Made by a program: the position numbers and the translations under genes. This document shows positions 1 through 7,538 of a stretch of DNA of 15,902 nt, one piece after another. Every line of letters begins with the position of its first letter. Positions within the stretch are counted from its first letter, which is position 1. This DNA comes from Flavobacteriales bacterium UBA979. Lineage in GTDB: Bacteria > Bacteroidota > Bacteroidia > Flavobacteriales_D > Sanyastnellaceae. The notes under the pieces are model-generated. The model saw only the letters and a list, made by a program, of their open reading frames with translations, ran no database searches and had not been told where the DNA came from. Where the stretch lies: contig DBBR01000075.1 in assembly GCA_002292325.1 (NCBI GenBank), forward strand, positions 1 to 15,902, in the 5' to 3' direction.

Positions 1-818
1 GCAAAGAATAAGTTGAATTCCGTTAAATCGGATTCATCGACCGGAGTGGGGCCGTAATGCATCTGAAGAAGGAATCGCCCATTGGGTCCAATTTTCTTTC
101 CAATGGTCGCTGGGAACTCCGTCGGCTCTACGCCTGGTGCCCATCCTCCAAACAGATAATCCTCCACCGGAACACCGTAATCTCCGAAACTCTCATATCC
201 CGCCTCCGGTGTTTCGGCATCCAATTCTTCGGCATCCGCAATCGACACGGCACTTTCGGTGTAGGCAATGAGCGCATGGTGCGCAATCGCTCGGTTTTCG
301 GGTCGAATCTCCACGGCCCGGATTTCCGTCTCCTCAGTCACCCCTGTTTCTAGGACATACACTTGGTACTGCTCACCCATGTCTCCCCCGTGCATGTATT
401 GCTCGGGCATCTGAATCACCAAATCCGGATCACCAATTTGGCTTCCTTCCGGAAAATCTGGCAAGCCCGGATTATCCGCTGGATCACCCTCAGGGGCTTC
501 CGCCGCATTCCAATCCACCAGCACCTGAATTTCGTCTTCCGTTAGGAATCGCTCGCCCCGGAGCGATGCATATTCCGGATCTGGGGTCCAAGGAGGCATG
601 TATCCAATCGACGTAACATACGAAATGAAATCGCTGTATTCCTTAACCTCGAGATAGGTCGTAAACGGCATCGGTCCGATTTCTCCAACCCGATGGCACT
701 GGGTGCAGTTTTGATAAATGATGGGAGCAACATCCGCATGAAATGTCGGTGCTTGGGCCCACGTGGTGGCTGATGTAACCAGTGCCGTTAAAGCAAAAAA
801 GAAAGAAATCCGTTGCAT
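1..818 (-). CDS. Secreted cytochrome c / PHM-like copper monooxygenase (5' part, cut by window edge)
   Basis: I translated this by hand: an open frame of 272 codons runs from the ATG at 818-816 to the window edge with no stop, so the 3' end is missing. Residues 1-21 look like a signal peptide (hydrophobic core, likely cleavage after TTWA). A CTQCH haem c-binding motif sits at 38-42, with M50 or M74 (MPPW) as possible axial ligands. Further on, HHALI (H180, H181) and QMHYG (H254) match the first copper site of the type II ascorbate-dependent monooxygenase fold (PHM, H107/H108/H172). The second copper domain would lie beyond the edge. The protein should be exported to the periplasm or cell surface; its substrate cannot be told. 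Electron transfer from haem to copper is inference. It is divergent from the glycosyltransferase gene. I am fairly sure of the gene and domains, less of an oxygenase activity. Confidence 0.82.
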   Translation of the reverse strand, partial: MQRISFFFALTALVTSATTWAQAPTFHADVAPIIYQNCTQCHRVGEIGPMPFTTYLEVKEYSDFISYVTSIGYMPPWTPDPEYASLRGERFLTEDEIQVLVDWNAAEAPEGDPADNPGLPDFPEGSQIGDPDLVIQMPEQYMHGGDMGEQYQVYVLETGVTEETEIRAVEIRPENRAIAHHALIAYTESAVSIADAEELDAETPEAGYESFGDYGVPVEDYLFGGWAPGVEPTEFPATIGKKIGPNGRFLLQMHYGPTPVDESDLTEFNLFF

Positions 819-900
819 GGCAAAAAGTTACGGCATTGCACCAATAAAGACGAATTGAATACGTTTAAGTTTAATCTTTTCCAGTCGACCTTTGGCATTC
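819..900. promoter_or_regulatory. Divergent intergenic region, probable promoters
   Basis: This 82-bp gap separates two divergent genes and must hold both promoters. On the minus strand TAACTTTT (823-830) matches 7 of 8 positions of the Bacteroidota -7 element TAnnTTTG and ends 4 nt before the ATG at 818. On the plus strand TAAGTTTA (866-873) is also a 7 of 8 match, 27 nt before the ATG at 901. I could not find a -33 TTG at the expected 19-20 nt spacing for either, so the exact promoters are uncertain. Confidence 0.35.
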
Positions 901-2073
901 ATGATCCGGAATCCGAACCATTCTCTGCGTGTATTGCATATTGCCAGCTGGTTTCCCAGCCAGGTTCATCAGACGCTGGGCAACTTTGTAGAGCGCCATG
1001 TACAGGCAATTTCCACGCGGCACGGCGGTGAAATTTGGTTTGCCGCGGCGGTTCCAGACGGTCAAACCATTCCCAAGGATACCGTTCTAAAACGCGGCAG
1101 TTGTGTCGAACGCATTGTCTACTTCCGTGCACGCAAGCCCATGGTGTGGCACGTTACACGGGCGCTTTTAGAGGCCGCTCAATCCTACGCCAACGAAAAT
1201 TCTCCGCCTTTTGACCTCATCCACTTGCACGTCGCATACCCTGCTGGCAGGGCCGCTCGCCAACTGGCGAAGCGTTGGCAGATTCCCCTCGTAGTGACCG
1301 AACACTGGACGGCTTACCAGGAGGACCAACGCCAAGCCTTGCCTTTTTGGAGGCGGCAATCCATGCTGCAAACGGGACATGCCGCAACGGTGCTTTGCCC
1401 CGTCTCGGAAGATCTAGCCCAAAGTATGCGCTCTTTCGGAATCAATGGTTCGTACCGTCCGGTTCCCAATGTGGTAGATACCGAGCTCTTCCATCCAGCG
1501 CCAGAGGTTAGAAGCGACGAATCTTCATTCCTAGCCCTGCACATCAGTTCCCTGCGAGACGACCAAAAGAACATCAGCGGTCTGCTGCGATCCCTCCAAA
1601 TCGCCCTGGCTAACTGCCCCAACCTGCACGTTTCCATCATCGGTGACGGTGATCCTACACCTCATCAATCCTATGCACGGGAACTCGGCATCGCAAACCG
1701 AATCGAAATCTTGGGTGAAATCTCGCTTCCGGAGGTGGCCCAGCGCATGCGGGAATCGGATGCATTGATCCTCTTTAGTCGCTTTGAAAATTTCCCCTGT
1801 GTCATTCCCGAAGCATGGGCAAGCGGCATCCCTGTCCTCTCAACGGACGTAGGTGGCATCAGCGAACACCTCACTTCCGAGCGAGGCACACTGATCGCCA
1901 GCGAGGACGAATCGGCCCTGGCTCAGAGGTTGACGGATTGGTCCCAAGGCCGAATTCATTTTGATCCGACCGCTTTGCGCGCTCATGCCGAAAAGACATT
2001 TAGCATCGAAGCGGTTGCTGGGGCCTACCATGACGTGTATGTGGAAGCTCTTTCTACTTTTGAGGCACCATGA
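901..2073 (+). CDS. Glycosyltransferase, GT4-like (GT-B fold)
   Basis: This 390-residue protein should transfer a sugar from a nucleotide sugar to a growing glycan at the cytoplasmic face of the membrane. The N-terminal half has an acceptor-side start (HIASWFPS, 13-20) and IHLHVAYPAG (107-116). The C-terminal donor-binding half has VPNVVDTELF (188-197), SIIGDGD (245-251) and the EX7E pair E296/E304 in ENFPCVIPE, followed by SGIPVLSTDVGG, the usual GT4 signature. I chose the ATG at 901; a TTG at 892 would add only three residues. Its stop overlaps the start of the flippase gene (ATGA), so the two are probably co-translated and serve one polysaccharide or glycolipid pathway. It is not BshA despite nearby bshB1, because the BshA N-terminal signature is absent. 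Donor and acceptor are unknown. Confidence 0.88.
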   Translation: MIRNPNHSLRVLHIASWFPSQVHQTLGNFVERHVQAISTRHGGEIWFAAAVPDGQTIPKDTVLKRGSCVERIVYFRARKPMVWHVTRALLEAAQSYANENSPPFDLIHLHVAYPAGRAARQLAKRWQIPLVVTEHWTAYQEDQRQALPFWRRQSMLQTGHAATVLCPVSEDLAQSMRSFGINGSYRPVPNVVDTELFHPAPEVRSDESSFLALHISSLRDDQKNISGLLRSLQIALANCPNLHVSIIGDGDPTPHQSYARELGIANRIEILGEISLPEVAQRMRESDALILFSRFENFPCVIPEAWASGIPVLSTDVGGISEHLTSERGTLIASEDESALAQRLTDWSQGRIHFDPTALRAHAEKTFSIEAVAGAYHDVYVEALSTFEAP

Positions 2074-3284
2074 CGCAGCGTGAATCCAAATCAAAAAGGG
2101 AGGAATACCATTCGGTAGGGACACGCGTTCTGTTGCTCGGTTTCACAACCGCGGTCATCTTGATCAACACGCGGGTACTCGGCGCTGCTGGTCAAGGTGA
2201 AATAGCCTGGATTCAATTGGGAATTTTACTCGTCACAGGAATCAGCGGGTTTCTCGCCGGCGGAGCGGTGGTTTACCTTCAAAAAGAAATCCCCTTGAGG
2301 TCCATGCTCATACCCGGTCACATTTGGCTCTTCATTGCTGCTTTGATTGGAACGGGCGGCGGCGTCATGTCGGGCTTCTTACCTTCCGAACACTTCGGCG
2401 CGATTGCGGTGCTGGGTTGGCTTCAAGGAACCGTGATTTTTCATGGCCAATTGCTCCTAGCGGACCACAACATTCGCCGCCACAACAGCCTGCAATCACT
2501 CCAAGGTGGAATACTACTCATCACACTGATGATGGCTTTTTACATTTTTGACGACCCCAGCGTGAAGTCATTCCTCGTTTCCCTTGGGTTAAGTTTGGGA
2601 CTAACCACTTTGTTGTCCGTATGGTGGATTAGGCGGTTGCCTCCATCCCAAATTCCCATGGATCTAAAAGAGGTGGTCAAGCGTTTGTGGCACTTCGGAC
2701 GTTCTGCCCAAACGGGGGCTCTATTGCAAATGCTTACAAACAGGGCGAACCTCAGCATACTCGCCCGGTCAAACGCCGGGCTCACCGCAACGGGAGTGTA
2801 CTCCATTGCTTTTTATGGATTGGAAGCCATGTGGCTCGTTCCACGTGCACTAGCTCCTTTGGTTTACCAGCGCACGGCAGTGGCCACATCTCAAGAGCAA
2901 CGCTTGAAAGGCACATTTGACGCATTGAAGAAAGCTCTTCTAGGTACGTCGATGCTGCTCGTTCTAGCACTGCTCATTCCAAATTCAATGTATGCGTGGG
3001 CTTTCGGATTTGAAGGAATCCAACCTGTTGTGAAGGCGCTGGCTCCGGCGGCAATCTGTGGTGCAGCGGCCTCCATCATTGCGCATCACTTGTCTGGCAT
3101 GGGGAAACACCACTGGAATGCATGGACCTCAGCTTTTGGCCTATTGACCTTGGTGCTTCTTGCCGTAGAGTTGATTCCGCAATTCGGAACGATTGGCGCT
3201 GCATGGTCCGCTTCGGGAGCTGCCGCAGTGCAAGTATTTGGCCTTCTCTGGGCCTGGCGCCGCTGCGAGAAATCAGCAGACTGA
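2070..3284 (+). CDS. Polysaccharide flippase-like multi-spanning membrane protein (Wzx/MATE-like)
   Basis: This 404-residue protein is mostly hydrophobic, with many membrane segments after a short charged N-terminus (MTQRESKSKREEYHS). Glycine-rich helices (GISGFLAGGAVVYL, GTGGGVMSGFL) and a mid-protein loop with SAQTGALLQMLTNRANL resemble the oligosaccharide flippase family in the MOP superfamily, where that loop begins the second half of the transporter. Size is close to the usual 400-480 residues. The gene starts on the ATGA overlap with the glycosyltransferase gene, which supports a shared role in exporting a lipid-linked glycan across the inner membrane. The 3' end overlaps bshB1 by 12 bp tail-to-tail. 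Family assignment rests on hydropathy, segment pattern and context, as there is no short catalytic motif; another membrane-transport role is possible. Confidence 0.75.
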   Translation: MTQRESKSKREEYHSVGTRVLLLGFTTAVILINTRVLGAAGQGEIAWIQLGILLVTGISGFLAGGAVVYLQKEIPLRSMLIPGHIWLFIAALIGTGGGVMSGFLPSEHFGAIAVLGWLQGTVIFHGQLLLADHNIRRHNSLQSLQGGILLITLMMAFYIFDDPSVKSFLVSLGLSLGLTTLLSVWWIRRLPPSQIPMDLKEVVKRLWHFGRSAQTGALLQMLTNRANLSILARSNAGLTATGVYSIAFYGLEAMWLVPRALAPLVYQRTAVATSQEQRLKGTFDALKKALLGTSMLLVLALLIPNSMYAWAFGFEGIQPVVKALAPAAICGAAASIIAHHLSGMGKHHWNAWTSAFGLLTLVLLAVELIPQFGTIGAAWSASGAAAVQVFGLLWAWRRCEKSAD

Positions 3285-3995
3285 ATTCAGTCCATCAACC
3301 GCTGGAGGCCGTTTTGTTTGAAAACCCTCTCCGAGCTTCACGCCTGCCAATCGCCCCATGGCCGCATCCCGAGCCTTGAGATGCTGAAGGAATTCGGGAG
3401 AACTGATGGGGGTTGCCGGTGCTCTATCGTCGTTGCCTGGTTGATGAAATTGCGTTGCATACGCTGCGATGGCCTGGGCCTTGACCTCCTCATATCCTTC
3501 GATATCGACCACAAAGTCTGGATTGAGCCAATGGTCTTGGATGCCATGGTACACGGCCTCTGGTCGCCAGGGTTCTTGACCGGTATCAATCTTTGGCAAC
3601 CCACTCAAAAATGCCGCGCGATGCAAAAGCTCCGCTCCTCGTCCATGATCCGGGTGGCGGTCATTCCAGGCATTGGCCAAAACTTTGCGTGGACGTAATC
3701 GACGAATCACCTCTATCACCTTCCTCAATGACACCTCATTGACTTCAAAGAATCCATCTCCCAAGTCCAGGTTTTCGCGGTGATGGACGCCCAAGATGTT
3801 TTGCGCCAGGGCCGATTCTGTTGCACGGGTCTCAGCTGTACCGCGTGTTCCCAATTCACCGCGTGTCAAGTCCACGATTGCCACGCGCAGCCCTTGCGAC
3901 ACACTTTTGGCGACCGTTCCTCCAGCAAACAATTCCACATCGTCCGGATGGGCACCAAACGCAACCACGTCATAGTCAAGGGATTCAGCATTCAT
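3273..3995 (-). CDS. bshB1: BshB1, N-acetyl-alpha-D-glucosaminyl L-malate deacetylase
   Basis: BshB1 removes the acetyl group from GlcNAc-malate, the second step of bacillithiol synthesis; bacillithiol is the main low-molecular-weight thiol in many Firmicutes and Bacteroidota. The 240-residue protein shows the PIG-L/LmbE deacetylase signature AHPDDVE (15-21) and NDRHPDHG (111-118), giving zinc ligands H16, D19 and H117 and a candidate catalytic Asp at D18. I chose the ATG at 3995, which gives the usual family length (about 235-240) and places YDVVAFGAHPDD at the right distance; a start at 4073 would run almost into crtI. No bshA or bshC lies in the window, so those steps are encoded elsewhere. 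The gene is divergent from crtI across 80 bp and overlaps the flippase gene by 12 bp. Confidence 0.92.
   Translation of the reverse strand: MNAESLDYDVVAFGAHPDDVELFAGGTVAKSVSQGLRVAIVDLTRGELGTRGTAETRATESALAQNILGVHHRENLDLGDGFFEVNEVSLRKVIEVIRRLRPRKVLANAWNDRHPDHGRGAELLHRAAFLSGLPKIDTGQEPWRPEAVYHGIQDHWLNPDFVVDIEGYEEVKAQAIAAYATQFHQPGNDDRAPATPISSPEFLQHLKARDAAMGRLAGVKLGEGFQTKRPPAVDGLNSVC
3279..3292. other. 14-bp perfect palindrome at the convergent gene junction
   Basis: GACTGAATTCAGTC reads the same on both strands and contains the flippase stop codon (3282-3284), just past the bshB1 stop (3273-3275). As RNA it could fold into a 5-bp stem with an AATT loop on either strand. It might be a weak two-way terminator, but there is no GC-rich stem or T tract, so chance is also likely. 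Confidence 0.35.
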
Positions 3996-3999
3996 GTCC

Positions 4000-4007
4000 C
4001 AAAAGTA
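4000..4007 (-). promoter_or_regulatory. bshB1: Exact -7 like element ahead of bshB1
   Basis: On the minus strand TACTTTTG matches the Bacteroidota -7 consensus TAnnTTTG at all fixed positions and ends 4 nt before the bshB1 ATG. That would put the transcription start within a base or two of the ATG. No TTG is seen 19-20 nt upstream. Confidence 0.4.
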
Positions 4008-4040
4008 CGAAGCCAAAACCCAAGAGATTCCTTCATCGCA

Positions 4041-4070
4041 TTGAACAACACCCGAAAAGGCTTTGTTTTG
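4041..4070 (+). promoter_or_regulatory. Candidate promoter of the carotenoid operon
   Basis: TTG (4041-4043), then 19 nt, then TTGTTTTG (4063-4070) fits the Bacteroidota sigma-A layout (TTTG or TTG, 19-20 nt, TAnnTTTG) with one mismatch, T for A at the second -7 position. The element ends 5 nt before the crtI ATG at 4076, which predicts a leader of about 2 nt or none. No operator repeat is evident in the 80-bp gap. Confidence 0.4.
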
Positions 4071-4075
4071 CATCC

Positions 4076-5569
4076 ATGGCGAAACAAAACACCTCGGAAG
4101 CCTTGGTTATCGGCGCGGGCTTCGCAGGCATTGCGGCAGCGACGCAACTCGCCGAACTTGGCCACCAAGTCGATCTGCTTGAGCGTCATGATCACGCCGG
4201 CGGGCGCGCTCGTGTCTTCGAAGCGGAAGGGTTTACGTTTGACATGGGCCCGAGCTGGTATTGGATGCCCGATGTATTTGAATCTTACTTCAAGAAATTT
4301 GGCAGCGATGTGCAAAAAGAGCTGAATCTTATACGGCTGGATCCATCCTACACCGTCTGGTTTGAGGACGGTCCTGTCAACATTTCAGCTGACCTCGAAA
4401 CGTTGAAAGCGACCTTTAATTCTATGGAAGCCGGAGCGGGAGCGCGGCTTCAATCCTTCTTGGATGAAGCCGAAATCAAATACGAGATTGGCATGAATAA
4501 CTTCGTTCGCAAACCGGCACACAACGTGATGGAGTTTGCAACCTGGGAGACGCTCCAGCAATCGACCAAACTCACGCTTCTCAAGAGTTTTAGTGCTCAC
4601 GCCCGTTCCTTTTTCACGGACAAGCGTTTGCTTCAAATCATCGAATTCCCTGTCTTGTTCTTGGGGGCCAAACCGGAAAAAACCCCTGCTCTTTATAGCC
4701 TGATGAATTATGCGGATACCGTATTAGGTACGTGGTATCCTATGGGTGGCATGCACGAAATCGTCCGAGCCATGGTGCGCGTCGCTGAGAAGAAAGGCGT
4801 TCGATTTCATTACAATGCTGACGTCAAATGCATTACCGATGACGGAAGTAAAACCACCGGAGCAGAATTGCAAGATGGAACGCGATGGAACGCATCGACG
4901 GTGGTTGCTGGGGCCGACTATCATCACGTCGAACAACACTTATTGCCCGCACAGTGGCGTCGCTATGACGCGCAATACTGGGACAGCCGTGTGATGTCAC
5001 CGAGCTCATTGTTGTTTTATGTCGGTGTCAACACACGGGTCCCCAAACTCCAGCACCACAATTTGTTTTTTGATACGCCATTTGGGCAGCATGCCGAAAC
5101 CATCTACGATACCCAAACATGGCCAGACGACCCACTTTTCTATATTTCCGCACCGACCAAAACAGACAACGGAATGGCACCAGAGGGATGTGAAAATATG
5201 TTCTTTTTGATTCCTTTGGCGCCCGGTCTCAACGATCAACCCGGATTGCGTGACCGCTACTTCGATGAAATGTGCGACCGACTCGCTGCGCACATCGGCT
5301 TGGACATTCGCCCGCACATCGTTTACAAAAGGTCATTTGCACACGAAGAATTTCAGGAAGATTACCGTGCGTTCAAAGGCAACGCGTATGGCCTCGCCAA
5401 CACCCTGCGACAGACGGCTTTTTGGAAACCAAAAATGAAAAGTAAGCTGCCTGGAATGTTCTTCACCGGCCAGCTCACAACACCCGGACCCGGCGTGCCC
5501 CCTAGTCTCATCAGCGGTGAAGTGGTTGGCCAGGAAGCCCATCAATGGCTATTAAAATTGGCCGAATAA
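4076..5569 (+). CDS. crtI: CrtI, phytoene desaturase
   Basis: This FAD-dependent enzyme at the membrane converts phytoene to lycopene by successive desaturations. The 497-residue protein opens with the dinucleotide-binding motif GAGFAG (13-18), the acidic residue E36 that ends the second beta strand, then GGRA (42-45) and FDMGPSWYWMP. The C-terminus has MFFTGQLTTPGPGVPPS, the family's FAD-binding end. Length is normal for the family (about 490-500). I chose the ATG at 4076 because the upstream extension of the frame runs through the bshB1 gene on the other strand and adds nothing related to CrtI. It is the first gene of the operon, 40 bp ahead of crtB, behind the candidate promoter. A second CrtI-family gene lies downstream; this one is assigned the phytoene step from its position beside crtB and its overall resemblance to flavobacterial CrtI. 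Confidence 0.93.
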   Translation: MAKQNTSEALVIGAGFAGIAAATQLAELGHQVDLLERHDHAGGRARVFEAEGFTFDMGPSWYWMPDVFESYFKKFGSDVQKELNLIRLDPSYTVWFEDGPVNISADLETLKATFNSMEAGAGARLQSFLDEAEIKYEIGMNNFVRKPAHNVMEFATWETLQQSTKLTLLKSFSAHARSFFTDKRLLQIIEFPVLFLGAKPEKTPALYSLMNYADTVLGTWYPMGGMHEIVRAMVRVAEKKGVRFHYNADVKCITDDGSKTTGAELQDGTRWNASTVVAGADYHHVEQHLLPAQWRRYDAQYWDSRVMSPSSLLFYVGVNTRVPKLQHHNLFFDTPFGQHAETIYDTQTWPDDPLFYISAPTKTDNGMAPEGCENMFFLIPLAPGLNDQPGLRDRYFDEMCDRLAAHIGLDIRPHIVYKRSFAHEEFQEDYRAFKGNAYGLANTLRQTAFWKPKMKSKLPGMFFTGQLTTPGPGVPPSLISGEVVGQEAHQWLLKLAE

Positions 5570-5609
5570 CTCAATTGAACCTTTCCAACTCGTACCTTGT
5601 TCTCCGACT

Positions 5610-6452
5610 ATGGACCCGATGAAGTTATATGATGAAGTCTGTCAAGCGTGCAGCGTCTTGGCCACTAAATCGTATAGCACATCCTTTTCCATGGGCATCC
5701 GCTTCCTAGGCGCTCCGTTGCGGCAACCGATCTATTCCATTTACGGATTTGTGCGCTTTGCCGATGAAATTGTGGACAGCTTTCACCATGCGGACAAGGC
5801 GCTCCTTTTTGAACGCTTCAAGCAAGACACCGAACTTGCATTGAACGAGCGAATCAGCCTCAATCCTATCCTGCATGCTTTCCAAGATGTGTATCACACG
5901 TACAATCTGGATAAAAGACATGTCGATTTGTTTTTGCGTAGCATGGAGTGGGACCTTCAGAAATTAGACTATGACCGCAAGGGCTTCGATGAATACATCG
6001 TGGGTTCCGCGGAAGTCGTGGGCCTGATGTGCCTCAAGGTGTTTGTCAATGGAGATCAAGCTGAATTCGAACGATTGGTGCCTTTCGCTGAAAGGCTCGG
6101 TGCCGCTTTCCAAAAAATCAACTTCCTCCGAGATCTGAAGGCCGATTACCAAGAAATGGGGAGGACGTATTTTCCAGGTTTGGACTTATCCAACTTCAAT
6201 GAGGAAACCAAAAAGCGCATCGAAGAAGAAATTGACGCCGACTTCCAAGAGGCCTACAAAGGCATCATAGAACTTCCGCGTAGCAGTCGCTTGGGGGTTT
6301 ACGTAGCCTACATTTACTACCAGCGTTTGTTCCAAAAAATCCGATCGCTGCCCAGCCATCGCATCATGGAAGAACGCATTCGCATTCCCAACTCGCACAA
6401 GGCGACGCTGGCTATCAGCTCATACCTTCGGCATAGCCTCAACTTACTCTGA
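5610..6452 (+). CDS. crtB: CrtB, phytoene synthase
   Basis: CrtB condenses two geranylgeranyl diphosphates head-to-head into 15-cis-phytoene, the first committed carotenoid step. The 280-residue protein carries both Mg2+-diphosphate binding motifs: DEIVD (52-56), and D175/D179 in NFLRDLKADYQEMGR. It also has YSTSFSMG near the N-terminus and the GRTYFP stretch (184-189), all typical of trans-isoprenyl diphosphate synthases of the squalene/phytoene class. Length matches flavobacterial CrtB. The ATG at 5610 is the first in frame; a second at 5619 is equally plausible. The 40 bp after crtI is the largest gap within the operon, with a poor TACCTTGT element but no correctly spaced -33. Its stop overlaps the next start (TGATG). 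The GGPP synthase that supplies it is not in the window. Confidence 0.95.
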   Translation: MDPMKLYDEVCQACSVLATKSYSTSFSMGIRFLGAPLRQPIYSIYGFVRFADEIVDSFHHADKALLFERFKQDTELALNERISLNPILHAFQDVYHTYNLDKRHVDLFLRSMEWDLQKLDYDRKGFDEYIVGSAEVVGLMCLKVFVNGDQAEFERLVPFAERLGAAFQKINFLRDLKADYQEMGRTYFPGLDLSNFNEETKKRIEEEIDADFQEAYKGIIELPRSSRLGVYVAYIYYQRLFQKIRSLPSHRIMEERIRIPNSHKATLAISSYLRHSLNLL

Positions 6453-6988
6453 TGTTGCCGGTAGTTGCTGTACGCTGGATTAGCATGACTGCAATGGCAT
6501 GCGTTTTGACGTTTTGGACATCGGCGGTGTCAGCGCAAAATCAAACCACTTCTGGAGTTCGAAAAGCATACCGAGTGGCGTGCGCTTCTCCTGAGTCTGA
6601 ATCGATTGTTCAGGAATTCATTGCCGCAACAGAACAGCTTTCCAGCACAGAGATCGATCCTTGGATGATGCAAGGAATGAGAGCCACAGCTCATATAATG
6701 CTGGCTGAATCGATGGTCAACCCTTTTGAGAAACTGCAGCAGTTCAACACCTGGAAACTTCCTTTGGAAGAAGCCATTGAAAAATCTCCAACCAATCCTG
6801 ATTTGCGGCTTTTCCGACTTTCCATTCAATGGAAGGTTCCATTCTTCTTGGGGTATTCTGATGAGATTGACACCGATTTGGAGCAGGTTCAAGACGCTGT
6901 TGATGCGGGTTTCTGGTCCTCAGACCCCGAACATGCGGTATTTGCATTGGCATTCATTCAACACGTCCGAGATGACCATTCCCACTAA
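6452..6988 (+). CDS. Small secreted protein of unknown function within the carotenoid operon
   Basis: I do not know the function of this 178-residue protein. The N-terminus (1-28) looks like a signal peptide with likely cleavage after AVSA, so it should be periplasmic. The rest is helical in character and TPR-like: NTWKLPLEEAIEKSPTNPD (99-117) then LRLFRLSIQWKVPFFLGY (118-135). From memory, small Bacteroidota proteins with a similar 'R-x-L-R-x-S-x-Q ... P-x-F-L-G-Y' pattern occur beside carotenoid genes, but I cannot check that here. It is joined to crtB by a TGATG overlap and to idi by a 17-bp overlap, so it is made with the pathway. A periplasmic helper in carotenoid placement or envelope function is only a guess. 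The ATG at 6485 (M12) is an alternative start that keeps the signal peptide. Confidence 0.75.
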   Translation: MLPVVAVRWISMTAMACVLTFWTSAVSAQNQTTSGVRKAYRVACASPESESIVQEFIAATEQLSSTEIDPWMMQGMRATAHIMLAESMVNPFEKLQQFNTWKLPLEEAIEKSPTNPDLRLFRLSIQWKVPFFLGYSDEIDTDLEQVQDAVDAGFWSSDPEHAVFALAFIQHVRDDHSH

Positions 6989-7538
6989 AAATCTGCAACC
7001 CATAACCGGGACTGACAGTGTGGTTCTCGTCGATCCCCATGATCGCGAAGTCGGTCTTATGGACAAAATGGAGGCCCACAAAAAAGGCGCTCTGCACAGG
7101 GCATTTTCATTTTTCATCCTCAACAGCAAAGGTGAGTGGCTTCTGCAACAACGCGCATGGGACAAGTACCACAGCCCCGGGCTTTGGACGAACGCTTGCT
7201 GCAGTCATCCGAGACAGGGAGAATCTCCCGAAGCAGCTGCCACAAGGAGACTGCAGGAAGAGATGGGCATGTATTGTCAAGCCTCTCCTGTTTTCAAATT
7301 TTTGTACCGAAGCGAATTTTCCAATTCCCTCATCGAACACGAGCTCGATCATGTGCTCTTGGGGTATTCTGACACATTGCCCCAACCAAACCCGGCCGAA
7401 GTGGAGGGCTTTAGGTACGTGAGCCTGTCGGATCTCGAAGTAGAAATGAAACAAAATCCCGATCAGTTCACCGTCTGGTTCCGCATTTGTTTTGGAGAAA
7501 TGAAAGCAAAACTGTCGGTTCTCCCATTCTCGAAATAA
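6972..7538 (+). CDS. idi: Isopentenyl-diphosphate delta-isomerase, type I
   Basis: Idi interconverts IPP and DMAPP, setting the ratio of five-carbon units used to build GGPP. The 188-residue Nudix-fold protein has the catalytic cysteine C77 in TNACCSHPR and a metal-binding histidine in the same motif (H79). An upstream pair H36/H42 lies in EAHKKGALHRAF. The Nudix box runs from GESPEAAATRRLQEEMG (83-99), and the acidic pair E122/E124 lies in EHELDHVLLG. These resemble the eukaryotic type (CCSHP, EHEIDY) as much as the E. coli one. The start at 6972 gives the normal length; the longer upstream frame overlaps the preceding gene out of frame. It overlaps the preceding gene by 17 bp and its TAA shares a base with the next ATG (TAATG). 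Having idi inside the operon ties precursor supply to pigment synthesis. Confidence 0.94.
   Translation: MTIPTKNLQPITGTDSVVLVDPHDREVGLMDKMEAHKKGALHRAFSFFILNSKGEWLLQQRAWDKYHSPGLWTNACCSHPRQGESPEAAATRRLQEEMGMYCQASPVFKFLYRSEFSNSLIEHELDHVLLGYSDTLPQPNPAEVEGFRYVSLSDLEVEMKQNPDQFTVWFRICFGEMKAKLSVLPFSK

Noticed and set aside
57..353. 98-codon and nearby open frames on the plus strand at 57-545.
   Set aside because: The minus-strand frame through this stretch is open for 272 codons with a signal peptide, CxxCH and copper-ligand motifs, so the plus frames are shadows.
892..900. TTG start at 892 for the glycosyltransferase.
   Set aside because: It adds only three residues and a normal ATG follows at 901.
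901..2073. Glycosyltransferase as BshA (bacillithiol) or as a carotenoid glucosyltransferase (CrtX/CruG type).
   Set aside because: The BshA N-terminal signature is absent, and it is coupled to a flippase gene and not to the crt operon; carotenoid glycosyltransferases usually belong to other families or occur within the crt operon.
3318..3698. 126-codon open frame on the plus strand.
   Set aside because: It is antisense to bshB1, whose zinc and catalytic motifs are intact; the plus-strand product shows no recognisable features.
6846..7372. A 16-nt exact repeat at 6846-6861 (unknown secreted protein gene) and 7357-7372 (idi).
   Set aside because: Both copies encode LGYSD in frame in unrelated proteins and nothing around them is shared; most likely coincidence of codon choice rather than a mobile or regulatory repeat.
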